64,000 nucleotides of DNA from Taudactylus pleione. Lineage: Eukaryota > Chordata > Amphibia > Anura > Myobatrachidae. The DNA lies in contig JAUIMM010001030.1 in the NCBI GenBank assembly GCA_031769625.1, positions 721,501 through 785,500 of the forward strand, read 5' to 3'. This document shows positions 11,570 through 21,361 of this stretch, piece by piece. The position numbers and the translations under genes are program-made. How positions within the stretch are numbered: the stretch's first letter is position 1; each line of letters opens with the position of its first letter. The notes beneath the pieces are model-generated. The model had not been told where the DNA came from and searched no databases. It saw only the letters and a program-made list of their open reading frames with translations.

Positions 11570-12681
11570 AAAACTAGGAAGGTGAATATAGAAGCGCTGA
11601 CCAAAAAGAGCACAAATGTGGAAATAAAACACATATATTTTAATAAATATTATAATAATCTCTGTAGGAGATATGACCACTGTGTATTTACAGCTAAAAA
11701 AAGTCAATACTTAGCACCAGTGACCTGAACACAATATCAATATAACATCAAATAATCACATACATTGAAAATACCATAAAATCCCTAAATCTGCAGAGTC
11801 ACAGTTCACAGTCCAATAAGGGTCTAAAATGGAAATCCAAAATTTGTATAGGCAATCAACCCTAATGGGTACCGTTGATATCCCTCTGCAGGGTTAGGAG
11901 GCTGGTTATGTATAGAGAAAGATACGTTTTTGTATCCAGAAAAAACTTAGTAACACCAATGTGGTGAACACCACCAGTCCTCATCCGATAATGTGCTTTG
12001 AGGGATGAAAATGAGACCATACAGCGCCCTGTACGCAGCTACCGTCCACAGTACTGTCTAGTGTTGTCTGGCCATGCACAGCTCTCTGAAATAGTTCCAC
12101 AAACTGAGTACTCACTTGGTGCAGCGCTGCACTCGCAATGGGAAACTGTAAGGGCTCACGTGTCTCTGCGGGCTGATTGCACCGCTGCCCCGTCCTGTCT
12201 CTCCGTCCCCTCCTCATGCAGTGGTCCTCACCATGCCTGGGACCGTGTGTCCTGCGTGTGTAGCGTCACACTGGTGTATTGACAAATGACAACAGGACAG
12301 CCGATGTCCGGGCACGTGACTGCCGATGTGTTGGTGTGTCACGTAGCTGAGGAGTCCCAGGGAATCCCACGAATGGAGACGGTAGAGCTGGTGGGTCAGA
12401 GCTAGGCTTCCTGCCAAAGCAGCACTCATGCATGCGAATGAGGGAGTGTGTCTTGATGCCTTCTCAGCCGTATGAAGCAGGCTGTTTCCTCAGAAGTAAC
12501 ACCCCCTGTGTTAGATGTCCATTTATACTTGGTCAGACCAATCTGAAATGATCTCATTAATGAGACCAAAGGTTACTGTTAACCCCTCATAACCTATTTC
12601 ATAGGTTGTAGCTATAATGGTAATATATTTCCTGATTCTTACATATGAGGTAAGTAAAATCACCATGGCACAGCATACTAA

Positions 12682-12718
<37 letters not shown>
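11570..12718 (-). mobile_element. PLE (copy C) 3' non-coding part, left of the Gmr1 insertion
   Basis: Non-coding sequence with a hammerhead-like motif on the minus strand (12459-12493: CTGAGGA, stem CAGCC/GGCTG, then GAAG). The PLE nuclease fragment of the same strand lies at 19071-19538 on the other side of the LTR element. I infer one PLE split by the LTR element; the boundary at 11570 is approximate. Confidence 0.4.
12678..12718. repeat. (TA)n microsatellite at LTR insertion site
   Basis: About 17 TA units immediately left of the LTR. The right flank of the element is also TA-rich, consistent with insertion into this tract. The expected target duplication cannot be defined. Confidence 0.85.
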
Positions 12719-12720
<2 letters not shown>

Positions 12721-13322
12721 TGACACAGTCAGGTTAGGGGGTCCCTCTCCTGGGTAGAGGACGCCTTCCTTTCACACACAGCAGCTGGGAAACAGTACGC
12801 CAGACTGGATTCGGGTACAAGCTGGTCGGCGCCAGTCTTTATTGTACAATGTCAGAAATAACATAAAGAAAACAAACATAAATCCTAGCCCTGTCGGGGC
12901 ACTAACTTCACAAGTGACTTCCCTCACTACAAGAACCTGGCAGGGCCTAATGCCCTCGCCAGCAACAAAGGCACAGCACAGCACTTACAAGTAGGTTTTC
13001 AAGTGTCTCTGAGCAAACTCCCTGCCTGCTCTCCCAGGTGAGACACTCAACCCTAAACACACAAGGCTTATATTGGCCACTCTCAGGTGGGAACCCTAAC
13101 AAGCCTGTTACCAGGCTGCGAGAACCAAAACCCGGAGTGGCTGTGGGTGGAGCCCTCCCTCTCCTCTCACCCACAACCCCCAGGTCCCAAACCGGCTTTT
13201 CAAAAAGCCGAGACTCAAGCCTGCTACACTGCAGACTTTCTCCTGGGGGTTTAGAACACATAAGACAGGAATCTGGGACAAATGTACCTGCCACAGACCA
13301 CTTTACCAGTGATCCTATCACA
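12721..13322 (-). repeat. 3' LTR of the Gmr1-like element
   Basis: 602 bp, with TG..CA ends (on the plus strand it begins TGACACAGTCAGG and ends GATCCTATCACA). Matches 17872-18471 almost base for base. Confidence 0.95.
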
Positions 13323-14522
13323 TATCCCCCCCCTTTGTTTCGACCTGTGGGGTGGAACAACTGAAGCCCCCAAACAATGAACGCGTGACAACGCGTCTGC
13401 ATTGGCCAGCTGGCTTCCTGGCCTGTGTTCCACTGCAAATTTAAAAGTTTGTAACGCCAAGAACCATCTCGTAATTCTCGCATTACTGTCCTTATTTTCG
13501 GACATCAACTTCAAAGGGGCATGGTCAGTGATCAATTTGAACTTTCTTCCAACCAAGTAGTACCTGAGAGCCTCTAACGCCCACTTTATGGCCAACGCCT
13601 CCTTCTCCACTGTGGCATAGTTTCTCTCATGTACATTCAACTTTCTGCTAACATAGAAAATAGGGTGTTCCTCACCCTCCTTGTTCTGGGACAGGACCGC
13701 TTCTATACCTACTTCTGATGCATCGGTTTGCACTATGAATTCCCTTTCAAAATTAGGAGTCATCAGGACTGGTTGGGAACACAACGCTACTTTCAACTCC
13801 TGAAAAGCTTTCTCTGCCTCAGGACTCCATTCTACCATGACTTTTTGTTTGCCTTTGGTCAGGTCAGTCAGTGGGACTGCCATGGTGGCAAAGTTGGGTA
13901 TAAACCTCCTGTAGTACCCCGTAATTCCCAAGAAGGCTCTCACCTGCTTCTTATTCAGAGGCCGTGGCCAGTTTTGTATGGCATCAACTTTATTGAGCTG
14001 AGGCTTTATCAGGCCTCTGCCAATGGTGTATCCCAGATATTTTACTTCCTCCATGCCTAGACAACACTTTTTTGGGTTGGCTGTCAAACCTGCCTTATAG
14101 ATGGAGTCCAACACTGCTTGTACCCTGGGTAAGTGAGACTGCCAATCAGGACTATGAACGACCACGTCATCCAGATAAGCAGCCGCATACTGTCTATGGG
14201 GCCTTAGAATCCTGTCCATCATTCTTTGGAAGGTAGCAGGTGCCCCATGTAGCCCGAAGGGCAACATCTTGTACTGAAACAAGCCCTCTGGCGCTGAAAA
14301 AGCTGTCTTTTGTTTGGCGCTCTCGGTTAACGGTACTTGCCAATACCCTTTGGTTAGGTCAAGAGTGGTTAAATACCTTGCCATCCCTAGTCTCTCAATC
14401 AGTTCATCCACTCTTGGCATCGGGTAGGCATCGAATTTTGAAACACTGTTCAACTTTCGGAAGTCATTGCAGAAACGCACACTCCCGTCGGCTTTGGAAT
14501 CAACACAATGGGACTTGACCAT
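13251..14522 (-). CDS. Gmr1-like pol: reverse transcriptase and RNase H (frame-broken)
   Basis: Encodes most of the RT and all of RNase H. Visible RT motifs are VRFCNDFRKLN (about residue 15), TLDLTKGYWQVPL (53-65), FGLHGAPATFQRMMD (89-103) and the catalytic YLDD at 116-119, which is intact. The RNase H part begins at FIVQTDASEVG, with EKEALAIKWALEAL and LITDHAPLKL carrying the further acidic residues. The frame runs through the polypurine tract and stops inside the 3' LTR. The RT N-terminus (to SSPIVLIPK) lies in the overlapping frame 14450-15124, so a single-base indel near 14495 separates the two. The start given is only the first Met in this frame, not a real initiation site. Confidence 0.9.
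   Translation of the reverse strand: MVKSHCVDSKADGSVRFCNDFRKLNSVSKFDAYPMPRVDELIERLGMARYLTTLDLTKGYWQVPLTESAKQKTAFSAPEGLFQYKMLPFGLHGAPATFQRMMDRILRPHRQYAAAYLDDVVVHSPDWQSHLPRVQAVLDSIYKAGLTANPKKCCLGMEEVKYLGYTIGRGLIKPQLNKVDAIQNWPRPLNKKQVRAFLGITGYYRRFIPNFATMAVPLTDLTKGKQKVMVEWSPEAEKAFQELKVALCSQPVLMTPNFEREFIVQTDASEVGIEAVLSQNKEGEEHPIFYVSRKLNVHERNYATVEKEALAIKWALEALRYYLVGRKFKLITDHAPLKLMSENKDSNARITRWFLALQTFKFAVEHRPGSQLANADALSRVHCLGASVVPPHRSKQRGGICDRITGKVVCGRYICPRFLSYVF
13323..13336 (-). other. Polypurine tract
   Basis: Directly internal to the 3' LTR, the minus strand reads AAAGGGGGGGGATA, a typical plus-strand primer site. Confidence 0.8.
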
Positions 14523-15124
14523 TCACTATGTGATTCTTCAATAACCCCTAACTCTAGCATATTTTTAATTTCTTTCGACACCGATTCTCTTTGTGCTTCT
14601 GGTAACCTATAGGGCTTTAGATTACCTTTAATCCCTGGGTCAGTGATGATGTCATGCTTAATGACCGAGGTTTTCCCAGGTACGTCAGAGAACAGCACCC
14701 TATTTCTGATCAGAAACTCCTTGACCTCTTGTTGTTGAATTGCCGACAGGGTTTTTGCCACTGTCACTTCGGGAACTAAGGGCACTGGATTTACTGGAGG
14801 GGCTCGGACGGCCGACAGTACCGTTCTATCTTTCCAGGGCTTTAACAGATTTATATGGTATATCTTTTCCGGCTTTCTTTTCCCCGGCTGGTAAACTTTG
14901 TAATTGACCTGCCCCACTCTTTCTAAGATTTCAAAGGGCCCTTGCCATTTAGCCAAAAGTTCATTTTCCACAGTGGGAACCAATACTAACAATCTGTCCC
15001 CAGGAGCAAAGCTGCGTAACCGAGCATTGCGGTTGTATACCCTCTGCTGTGCCTGTTCCAGGTGCTCTCTCACTATCGGCACTACCGCAGCAATTCTCTC
15101 CTGCATTTTGAGAAACATACTCAA
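14450..15124 (-). CDS. Gmr1-like pol: integrase C-terminus joined to RT N-terminus
   Basis: The first about 110 residues are an integrase C-terminal GPY/F-type module (FAPGDRLLVLVP, KWQGPFEILERVGQVNYKV, KIYHINLLKPW). After a linker the reverse transcriptase begins (HDIITDPG, KPYRLPEAQRESVSKEI, LGVIEESHSEWSSPIVLIPK). This single frame proves the order IN then RT. It is out of phase with the integrase core upstream (break near 15110) and with the RT core downstream (break near 14495). Both are explained by single-base indels after insertion. Confidence 0.9.
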   Translation of the reverse strand: MSMFLKMQERIAAVVPIVREHLEQAQQRVYNRNARLRSFAPGDRLLVLVPTVENELLAKWQGPFEILERVGQVNYKVYQPGKRKPEKIYHINLLKPWKDRTVLSAVRAPPVNPVPLVPEVTVAKTLSAIQQQEVKEFLIRNRVLFSDVPGKTSVIKHDIITDPGIKGNLKPYRLPEAQRESVSKEIKNMLELGVIEESHSEWSSPIVLIPKPTGVCVSAMTSES

Positions 15125-15929
15125 TCACCGTTTTGTAAGGACTAGACTGCCCCTCCCATGTCTCTTTGGCAATGTCTTGTAACTCCCTTGGGTGTCTCCC
15201 ATACAACAAGTCGAAGGGTGAAAACCCGGTGGAGGACTGGGGAACTTCTCCTATGGCCAACAATAAATACGGCAATAAGTAATCCCAATCCCTACCATCC
15301 TTGTCGACCACTTTCCTAAGCATGTGTTTTAACGTCTTGTTAAACCTCTCGACCAGCCCATCGGTTTGGGGGTGATAAACCGAAGTTCTTAACTGTTCGA
15401 TTTTGAACAGGCGGCATAACTCTTTCATGACTTTTGACATAAACGGTGTACCCTGGTCAGTTAGTATCTCCTTAGGTATACCCAGCCTGCTAAAGACATG
15501 AACTAGCTCTCTGGCAATGGTCTTGGTTGACGTATTGCGCAACGGGATCGCTTCCGGGTACCTGGTAGCGTAATCCATTATGAGAATATACTGGTGTCCC
15601 CTGGCAGACCTCATTAAGGGTCCAACCAAATCCATCGCTATTCTTTCAAACGGCACCTCTATAATAGGCAATGGAACTAGTGGACCCTTAAAATGTGGCC
15701 TGGGAGCATGATACTGACACTCAGGGCAGGATGCACAAAAGTCAGATACCTCTTTATGAAGCCCGGGCCAGAAAAACCTCTGCATTATTCGCTCACTGGT
15801 TTTCTCTACCCCTAGATGGCCTGCCGTTATATGACCATGGGCCAGATCCAACACTGTTCTTCTGTAGGCTTTGGGAACTATTAGTTGTTCCACAACATCT
15901 TCCTCCTTCTTAGTCACCTGATATAACAA
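14961..15929 (-). CDS. Gmr1-like pol: integrase core
   Basis: Inserts the element cDNA into chromosomes. Zinc-binding HHCC part: HGHITAGHLG, then CASCPECQ. The catalytic core has MDLVGPL, LTDQGTPF and YHPQTDGLVERFNKTLK, which gives the D,D,E triad. The reading frame is open for about 270 meaningful residues, then shifts near 15110 (the last about 40 residues are out-of-frame). Upstream it is in the same frame as 15936-16292, separated by one TGA codon that looks like a C-to-T decay of an arginine codon. Confidence 0.92.
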   Translation of the reverse strand: MLYQVTKKEEDVVEQLIVPKAYRRTVLDLAHGHITAGHLGVEKTSERIMQRFFWPGLHKEVSDFCASCPECQYHAPRPHFKGPLVPLPIIEVPFERIAMDLVGPLMRSARGHQYILIMDYATRYPEAIPLRNTSTKTIARELVHVFSRLGIPKEILTDQGTPFMSKVMKELCRLFKIEQLRTSVYHPQTDGLVERFNKTLKHMLRKVVDKDGRDWDYLLPYLLLAIGEVPQSSTGFSPFDLLYGRHPRELQDIAKETWEGQSSPYKTVIEYVSQNAGENCCGSADSERAPGTGTAEGIQPQCSVTQLCSWGQIVSIGSHCGK

Positions 15930-15935
15930 ATCCTG

Positions 15936-16292
15936 TCACATTGCCATGTGGGGATAGGACAAAGGACTATCAGGGTCTACGGGTTTACCATCAACTACTT
16001 TTACATTCTCCCTGGCTTTTACCAAAGTAGGGTCATTCAACTGCTCCATGGCAAAGACCTCTCTTTTGACCTCTAAATCAGGCAGACGATCACCTGGACC
16101 AACAACACTTCCCACCTCAATGGGAGGCACATCAGTTGGCGGGCCACCGTCACGCTCCGCATTCTCTAGTTCGCCAATCATAGTAGAAAAAGGGAATAAC
16201 TCTGACTCAGAAGAAACTCCCTCCTCCACTACATCGACAACCTTCTCAATGGATCGGGGTTGTTCACCTCTGGAACAAAACGGCTTTCCCAC
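15936..16292 (-). CDS. Gmr1-like pol: spacer between protease and integrase
   Basis: 119 residues, acidic (VVDVVEEGVSSESELFPF, then VVGPGDRLPDLEVKREVF). It leads in frame through MEQLNDPTLVKARENVK to the integrase, with one TGA in between. No enzyme domain is visible. It overlaps the end of the gag-protease frame by 64 bp in another phase. Confidence 0.75.
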   Translation of the reverse strand: MGKPFCSRGEQPRSIEKVVDVVEEGVSSESELFPFSTMIGELENAERDGGPPTDVPPIEVGSVVGPGDRLPDLEVKREVFAMEQLNDPTLVKARENVKVVDGKPVDPDSPLSYPHMAM

Positions 16293-17722
16293 AACTTCCA
16301 GAAGTGAGCAAAGTCTCTCCCCAATATTGCATCATACATCAGATCATGCACCAAACCCACAGAAACTATAGCAGAACCACATGGTGTCTCGATGTTCACC
16401 TCGGCAGTAACATAATATCGAGTATCCCCATGTATGCAGGTCACACCAACAGTTTTCCCCTTACGCCTCAAGGGGTTCACCAGCTCAGCTTTCATCAGTG
16501 TCACCAAGCTACCAGAGTCTAACAGTGCCTCTACGCGGTTGCCATCTACAGTGAGTACACACATATGCTTATCAGTCTCAGCCTGCCGGTCAGCCGTACA
16601 GGCTGTCTGTGCAAAGAAAGACCCCCTGCGGTAGACATGAGCAGTATCACATTGCATAGGTTCAGTTGTAAGTGAACAATTAGCGGCAATATGGCCAAAG
16701 CCACCACATCGGAAACACTGAGTCATATTAATGTCTAGTCGTTTACGGGGCAAGAACCTTCCTGGCCTGGCAGGCCTGTCTCCAGGTTCTACACCCTCAG
16801 TCTTAGATACATTCCACCGCCCAGCACCCTTCTCCCCTGGAACAGTCTTACCAGTGTCTGTGGGAGTTCGCCGGTGCGCCATCGGGGCTCGGTGGGGCAT
16901 ACTCATCAGCTCCTCAGCCGCCACGTACCTCTCCACCAGCTCGACCAACTGGTCCGCGGACTTAGGGTCTGCATGGCTCACCCACTTGCGCAGAGTCGCA
17001 GGTAATGATCGCAGGTACCGGTCCATCACAACCCTTTCCACGATCTGTGGTCCCGTCAGCGTCTCGGGCTGTAGCCATTTTGAGGACAGATGGACGAGGT
17101 CATGCATCTGTGAACGTGGAGGCTTGTCCATATGGAACTCCCAGCGGTGGACCCGTTGGGCACGAACAAAGGTGGTGACTCCCAAGCGAGTTAGGATCTC
17201 CTGCTTTAGTTTTTTATAGTCCTTGGCATCAGCCAGGCATAAGTCGAAATAGGCCTTTTGTGGCTCCCCAGACAAAAAAGGTGCCACCAGACTTGCCCAC
17301 TGCTCCTTGGGCCAACTCTCCCTTTCGGCCGTTCTTTCAAATGCGGTGAGATAGGCCTCCACATCATCACCCGAAGTCATCTTTTGGAGGAAGTGACTGG
17401 CTCGTACGGAGTGAGTGGTGGTGGGAGGACCAGTATTAACATCTCTGGGCCGGGCGATCAAGTGCTGTACCACCTCTTTTATGGCCTGGCTGTTTTCCGC
17501 TAAGGCCCGGCGGGTTTCCTCGATGGCAACCTGTTGTTGCCCCTGGGCTGTCTCCAAGGCCGACAGCTGCACCCTGGTGGATTCCTGCAGAGCCCTGGTA
17601 GATTCCTGCTGAGCTCTGGTAGATTCCTGCTGAGCTGCTGTAGCTTGGAGCAAGGCTTTAATAATGTCCTCCATTTTGTCCTGGGGTGTAGGTTGGAAGC
17701 TGAACCTTGCCTCTCTGAGCAT
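16229..17722 (-). CDS. Gmr1-like gag-protease with SCAN-like capsid domain
   Basis: 497 codons. An N-terminal coiled coil carries short tandem QEST repeats (residues 30-50; the second Met, MEDIIKALLQ, is the more likely start). Residues 100-270 form the capsid; about 185-268 match the SCAN domain pattern (QMHDLVHLSSKWLQPETLT, QIVERVVMDRYLRSLP, LRKWVSHADPKSADQLVELV). A CCHC zinc knuckle CFRCGGFGHIAANC lies at 336-349, and an aspartic protease with DSG at 402-404. SCAN is known to derive from Gmr1-like gag, so this fits the family. The frame is complete; it ends at 16229 in a 64-bp overlap with the next frame. Confidence 0.92.
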   Translation of the reverse strand: MLREARFSFQPTPQDKMEDIIKALLQATAAQQESTRAQQESTRALQESTRVQLSALETAQGQQQVAIEETRRALAENSQAIKEVVQHLIARPRDVNTGPPTTTHSVRASHFLQKMTSGDDVEAYLTAFERTAERESWPKEQWASLVAPFLSGEPQKAYFDLCLADAKDYKKLKQEILTRLGVTTFVRAQRVHRWEFHMDKPPRSQMHDLVHLSSKWLQPETLTGPQIVERVVMDRYLRSLPATLRKWVSHADPKSADQLVELVERYVAAEELMSMPHRAPMAHRRTPTDTGKTVPGEKGAGRWNVSKTEGVEPGDRPARPGRFLPRKRLDINMTQCFRCGGFGHIAANCSLTTEPMQCDTAHVYRRGSFFAQTACTADRQAETDKHMCVLTVDGNRVEALLDSGSLVTLMKAELVNPLRRKGKTVGVTCIHGDTRYYVTAEVNIETPCGSAIVSVGLVHDLMYDAILGRDFAHFWKLWESRFVPEVNNPDPLRRLSM

Positions 17723-17848
17723 GGGCTGACGCCTCCTCTATGGGACTCCAAGGACACAGCGTTATTTCCACACTCACAAATTGGGTGTCTGTCCCTTTAA
17801 TTTTTAAACGGAAAGTTTTCCTCTTGCTGCAACTTCAGTGTGTGTGGG

Positions 17849-17866
17849 TGCCCGCATTCTCCACCA
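17849..17866 (-). other. Primer-binding site candidate
   Basis: Five bases inside the 5' LTR, the minus strand reads TGGTGGAGAATGCGGGCA. It starts with the TGG expected for pairing with a tRNA CCA end. I cannot name the tRNA with certainty. Confidence 0.65.
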
Positions 17867-17871
17867 TATTG

Positions 17872-18471
17872 TGACACAGTCAGGTTAGGGGGTCCCTCTC
17901 CTGGGTAGAGGACTCCTTCCTTTCACACACAGCAGCTGGGAAACAGTACGCCAGACTGGATTCGGGTACAAGCTGGTCGGCGCCAGTCTTTATTGTACAA
18001 TGTCAGAAATAACATAAAGAAAACAAACATAAATCCTAGCCCTGTCGGGGCACTAACTTCACAAGTGACTTCCCTCACTACAAGAACCTGGCAGGGCCTA
18101 ATGCCCTCGCCAGCAACAAAGGCACAGCACAGCACTTACAAGTAGGTTTTCAAGTGTCTCTGAGCAAACTCCCTGCCTGCTCTCCCAGGTGAGACACTCA
18201 GCCCTAAACATACAAGGCTTATATTGGCCACTCTCAGGTGGGAACTAACAAGCCTGTTACCAGGCTGCGAGAACCAAAACCTGGAGTGGCCGTGGGTGGA
18301 GCCCTCCCTCTCCTCTCACCCACAACCCCCAGGTCCCAAACCGGCTTTTCAAAAAGCCGAGACTCAAGCCTGCTACACTGCAGACTTTCTCCTGGGGGTT
18401 TAGAACACATAAGACAGGAATCTGGGACAAATGTACCTGCCACAGACCACTTTACCAGTGATCCTATCACA
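17872..18471 (-). repeat. 5' LTR of the Gmr1-like element
   Basis: 600 bp, the partner of 12721-13322. Differences seen by eye: G/T near the start, A/G and C/T near 18200, a 3-bp deletion at about 18246, and two transitions near 18280-18295. Confidence 0.95.
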
Positions 18472-19070
18472 ATATATACATATCTCACAAAAAATGTTAA
18501 CAATATAGAAAAAGAAACATAATGAAAAATATATTTTATATGTAATCAAAGAAAAAAGGGGGAACACATTATACAATAGAAATCACATTGCATCTTCCCA
18601 TTAGAATTCAATATTCTTATAAATACTCTAAAATATCATCCTATAATGGAAAGAACCCCATTCTTGTTGGATTTATATAATATATAACACATATGAAATT
18701 GCAATATAAAGAACCCCAGTGGACGAATAAATAAACAGATTTCTCTACCCATCTAATATATGTTTATAATGGTGAGATCCAACATCTCTGTCAACATATA
18801 TATTACTAAACCCATTTCATAGTTTATATACAAAAGGGAAAGAAGAAGAAAAATGAAAAAAATTAACCAGAGAGAGAGTAACAGGTAAATAACAAATCGG
18901 CTATGTACTGCACATAGTGGCTAAATATTCTATACAGAATAGATACAGCAGCAGAAGAGTACTAAAACTAGTGGACTTAAAAACGAATATTGGTATAGGG
19001 ATGGAGGGGAACCTCTGGGTAACAGATGTTATTGTCTATTGTGGATCTGTGCGGAATATCACTGTTGAAC
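18472..19070 (-). mobile_element. AT-rich PLE 3' non-coding remnant right of the LTR element
   Basis: AT-rich DNA lying downstream (minus strand) of the nuclease fragment at 19071-19538. No coding content. Assigned to PLE copy C by position only. Confidence 0.3.
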
Positions 19071-19538
19071 CTACAGGGTCCTGGAGTGTCCACTAATGAA
19101 TAACCCCAAACAACACCCCCCAAAAACAATTTGTGCATATGTATATATATGCAAATACATGCACACACATACACATATGTACACATATGAATGGACATAC
19201 AACCACACAAAAAACACGTGAGTGCATACACATGATAATTTCCTATATAGTACCCCAGAAATCCTATGCCGAAATTTGTCTCCTCCTCTAACCGTTGGTT
19301 TAATTTGTTCTATAGCTAATACTTTGATGTTTTTAATATCACCAGAGGGACATGTCGAGATATGGTTGGGAAGACTGTGTGTTTTACATTTTTTTATCAC
19401 ACCTCGTCTGTGCTCCAGGAATCTAACATTCAAAGTCCGGGTGGTACGACCCACATATTGCATCCCACAGCCACATGTAATAACATATATCACATAATTC
19501 GACTGACAATTTAAACCTAACTCTCCTCCTAACCACAA
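19071..19538 (-). pseudogene. PLE GIY-YIG endonuclease fragment (copy C)
   Basis: The minus strand reads YVIYVITCGCGMQYVGRTTR and VRFLEHRRGV, the GIY-YIG core with its conserved arginine, then VRGGDKFRHRI. Only the last domain is kept; the RT is missing. The last part of the frame (19071-19200) is decayed and rich in ACACAT repeats. Confidence 0.75.
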
Positions 19539-19559
19539 TACTTACCATCAGGATTCCAG

Positions 19560-20025
19560 CGCCGGAATTCTAAGCGCTGACATCCCAACTGTATTGGTTA
19601 TAACTACATTCCGTTTTTTCTAAGTGTAACCTGTCTGCATTACTGCATTGTAAAGGGGGTTGTGTGAATTTTGGCAAAGTATAACGGTAATGAGTAAGCT
19701 CTAAAAATAGATAGCTATTTTATCTGCATGACATTTATAGTGGTTCCAATGAGCACATGGAAGCAGGAAGCAAACTTACTGTACAGGTTTCCTCAAGAGT
19801 CTCTTGACATGTTTGACTTGATGTATATGTAAAAAACATGTTTCTTCCTTTGTAAGAAAATGAAAAATGAAATCATTATTAAGAAAGCATTATGGCACAG
19901 AAAAAAATGTGTTTTAGGTTTGATATAATATGGTATCTTAACATGGGTACTCTTTGTGAAGAAACTCAGTCTCTGCAAAAGTTTTGAGTACTGGAACAGG
20001 CTGCCCTCCGAATCCTCAAGAATCC
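19560..20025. other. No recognisable feature
   Basis: AT-rich intron-like sequence. A short fragment near 19550-19600 (GGATTCCAGCGCCGGAATTC) looks like a MITE end. Confidence 0.4.
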
Positions 20026-20258
20026 ATAAATACTAGAGATGTGCGCGGACCCCCGTGTTGTGGTTTTGGTTTTGGACCTGGAGTCATCTTTGTGTTTTGG
20101 TTTTGCAAAACCACCCTTAAGTGTTTTGATTTTGGATTAAAATCGAATAAAAAAAACGATAAAAATCGATAAAAACAGCTAAAATGTCCGGATCCAAAAC
20201 CCAAGTTTGGTCTTTAAATCAGAGTTCCGAACTGGCAACAGATCTGAACCAGGACTCT

Positions 20259-20808
20259 GGGCCTGATTCAGACCTGGTCGCAAGCGCTGAGCGCTCGCAA
20301 CTGGGTCGATGGTGGCCCACAGCGCATGCGCATGACGGAGCCGGCTCCGTTGTGCGCATGCGCGAGACCCGACTAGCTACGGGCAATCCGTCGCTCTGGG
20401 TCTCGCACCAAAGGGGGCGAGCTGTCGATGTTGAGTGACAGCTCGCCCCCTTTGGTGGGCGGGCTGGGGGGGGTGGCTGCCCAAACGGAGGCATTCCCAT
20501 GAGAACGCCTACCATTTGGGGGCGGCCCCACTGACATCACAAGTGATGTCAGTGGAGACCTTCCGGCTCAATTTGAGCAAAAATCTCTCTGGGGCTTGCA
20601 GCCGCGAGACCCTACCAAAAGTGTCTTGTCGCAAGCCCGATGGTCGTGATGGTCTTGACCATCGCAACCATCATCATGGCCACTCGCAATAGCTGTGGGT
20701 GGCCACCCACAGCTATGCGAGCGGCCAGGAGGCAGCTCCAAAAAAAAATGGCCCGACCCTGATTAAGAGCGAGCGCTCTGTCAGAGCATCCGGCTCTGAA
20801 TCAGGGCC
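20259..20808 (+). mobile_element. Hairpin-chain Harbinger MITE, copy 1
   Basis: 550 bp with ends GGGCCTGATTCAGA and TCTGAATCAGGGCC, flanked by TCT (20256-20258 and 20809-20811). The interior is a series of about ten successive short inverted repeats with hardly any sequence outside them. One slot (about 20550-20600) has lost its pairing compared with the other copies. Open frames inside are by-products of GC richness. Confidence 0.85.
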
Positions 20809-20811
20809 TCT

Positions 20812-21361
20812 GGGCCTGATTCAGAGCCGGACGCTCTGAATGAGCGCCCGCTCTGAATCAGGGCGTTTTTTTTTTTATTGTTGCGGCCTCTTGGCCGCTC
20901 GCATAGCTGTGGGTTACCACCCACAGCTTATGCGAGCGGCCATGATGATGGTTGCGATGGTCAAGACCATCGCAACCATCGGGCTTGCGACGAGACCCTT
21001 GCGGTAGGGTCTCGTTGCCGTAAGCCCAAGAGTGCTTTTGGCTCTAACGGAGCCAAAAGCACTCCCACTGACATCACCTTTGATGTCAGTGGGGCCGGCC
21101 CCAGACGGTATGCGTTCCCATGGGAACGCCTCCGTCTGGGCAGCCACGCCCCCGGCCCGCCCACCAAAGGGGGCGTGCTGTCACTCAACATTGACAGCAC
21201 GCCCCCTTTGGTACGAGACCCGGAGCGACGGCTTGGCCGTCGCTATCCGAGTCTCGCACATGCACACGACGGAGCCGGCTCCGTCGTGCGCATGCGCACT
21301 GGGCCACTATACTACCCACTTACGAATGCTTAGCGCTCGCGAGCGGGTCTGAATCAGGCCC
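20812..21361 (-). mobile_element. Hairpin-chain Harbinger MITE, copy 2 (inverted)
   Basis: 550 bp, the same family in reverse orientation to copy 1, flanked by TCT (20809-20811 and 21362-21364). It abuts copy 1, with a single TCT shared between them. All hairpin slots are paired, including GAGTGCTTTTGGCTC/GAGCCAAAAGCACTC at 21030-21064. Confidence 0.85.

Larger units (their letters stand above)
12721..18471 (-). mobile_element. Gmr1-like Ty3/gypsy LTR retrotransposon, near complete
   Basis: The element is 5751 bp with two 600-bp LTRs. Reading on the minus strand the order is gag-protease, integrase, reverse transcriptase, RNase H. Integrase upstream of RT is the Ty1/copia order and defines the Gmr1 group among vertebrate gypsy elements. 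The LTRs differ at about five substitutions and one 3-bp indel by eye, so insertion is recent. Even so, pol has at least three breaks (in-frame stop near 15935, shifts near 15110 and 14495) and gag-pol has a frame change near 16230-16290. Confidence 0.93.

Noticed and set aside
12772..12984. 70-codon frame repeated at 17923-18135
   Set aside because: It is in the LTR, and the duplication is just the two LTRs.
20184..21352. Many open frames in GC-rich DNA
   Set aside because: They lie in hairpin-chain MITEs, where palindromes leave both strands open. The same frames recur at 22997-23590 and 38814-39193.
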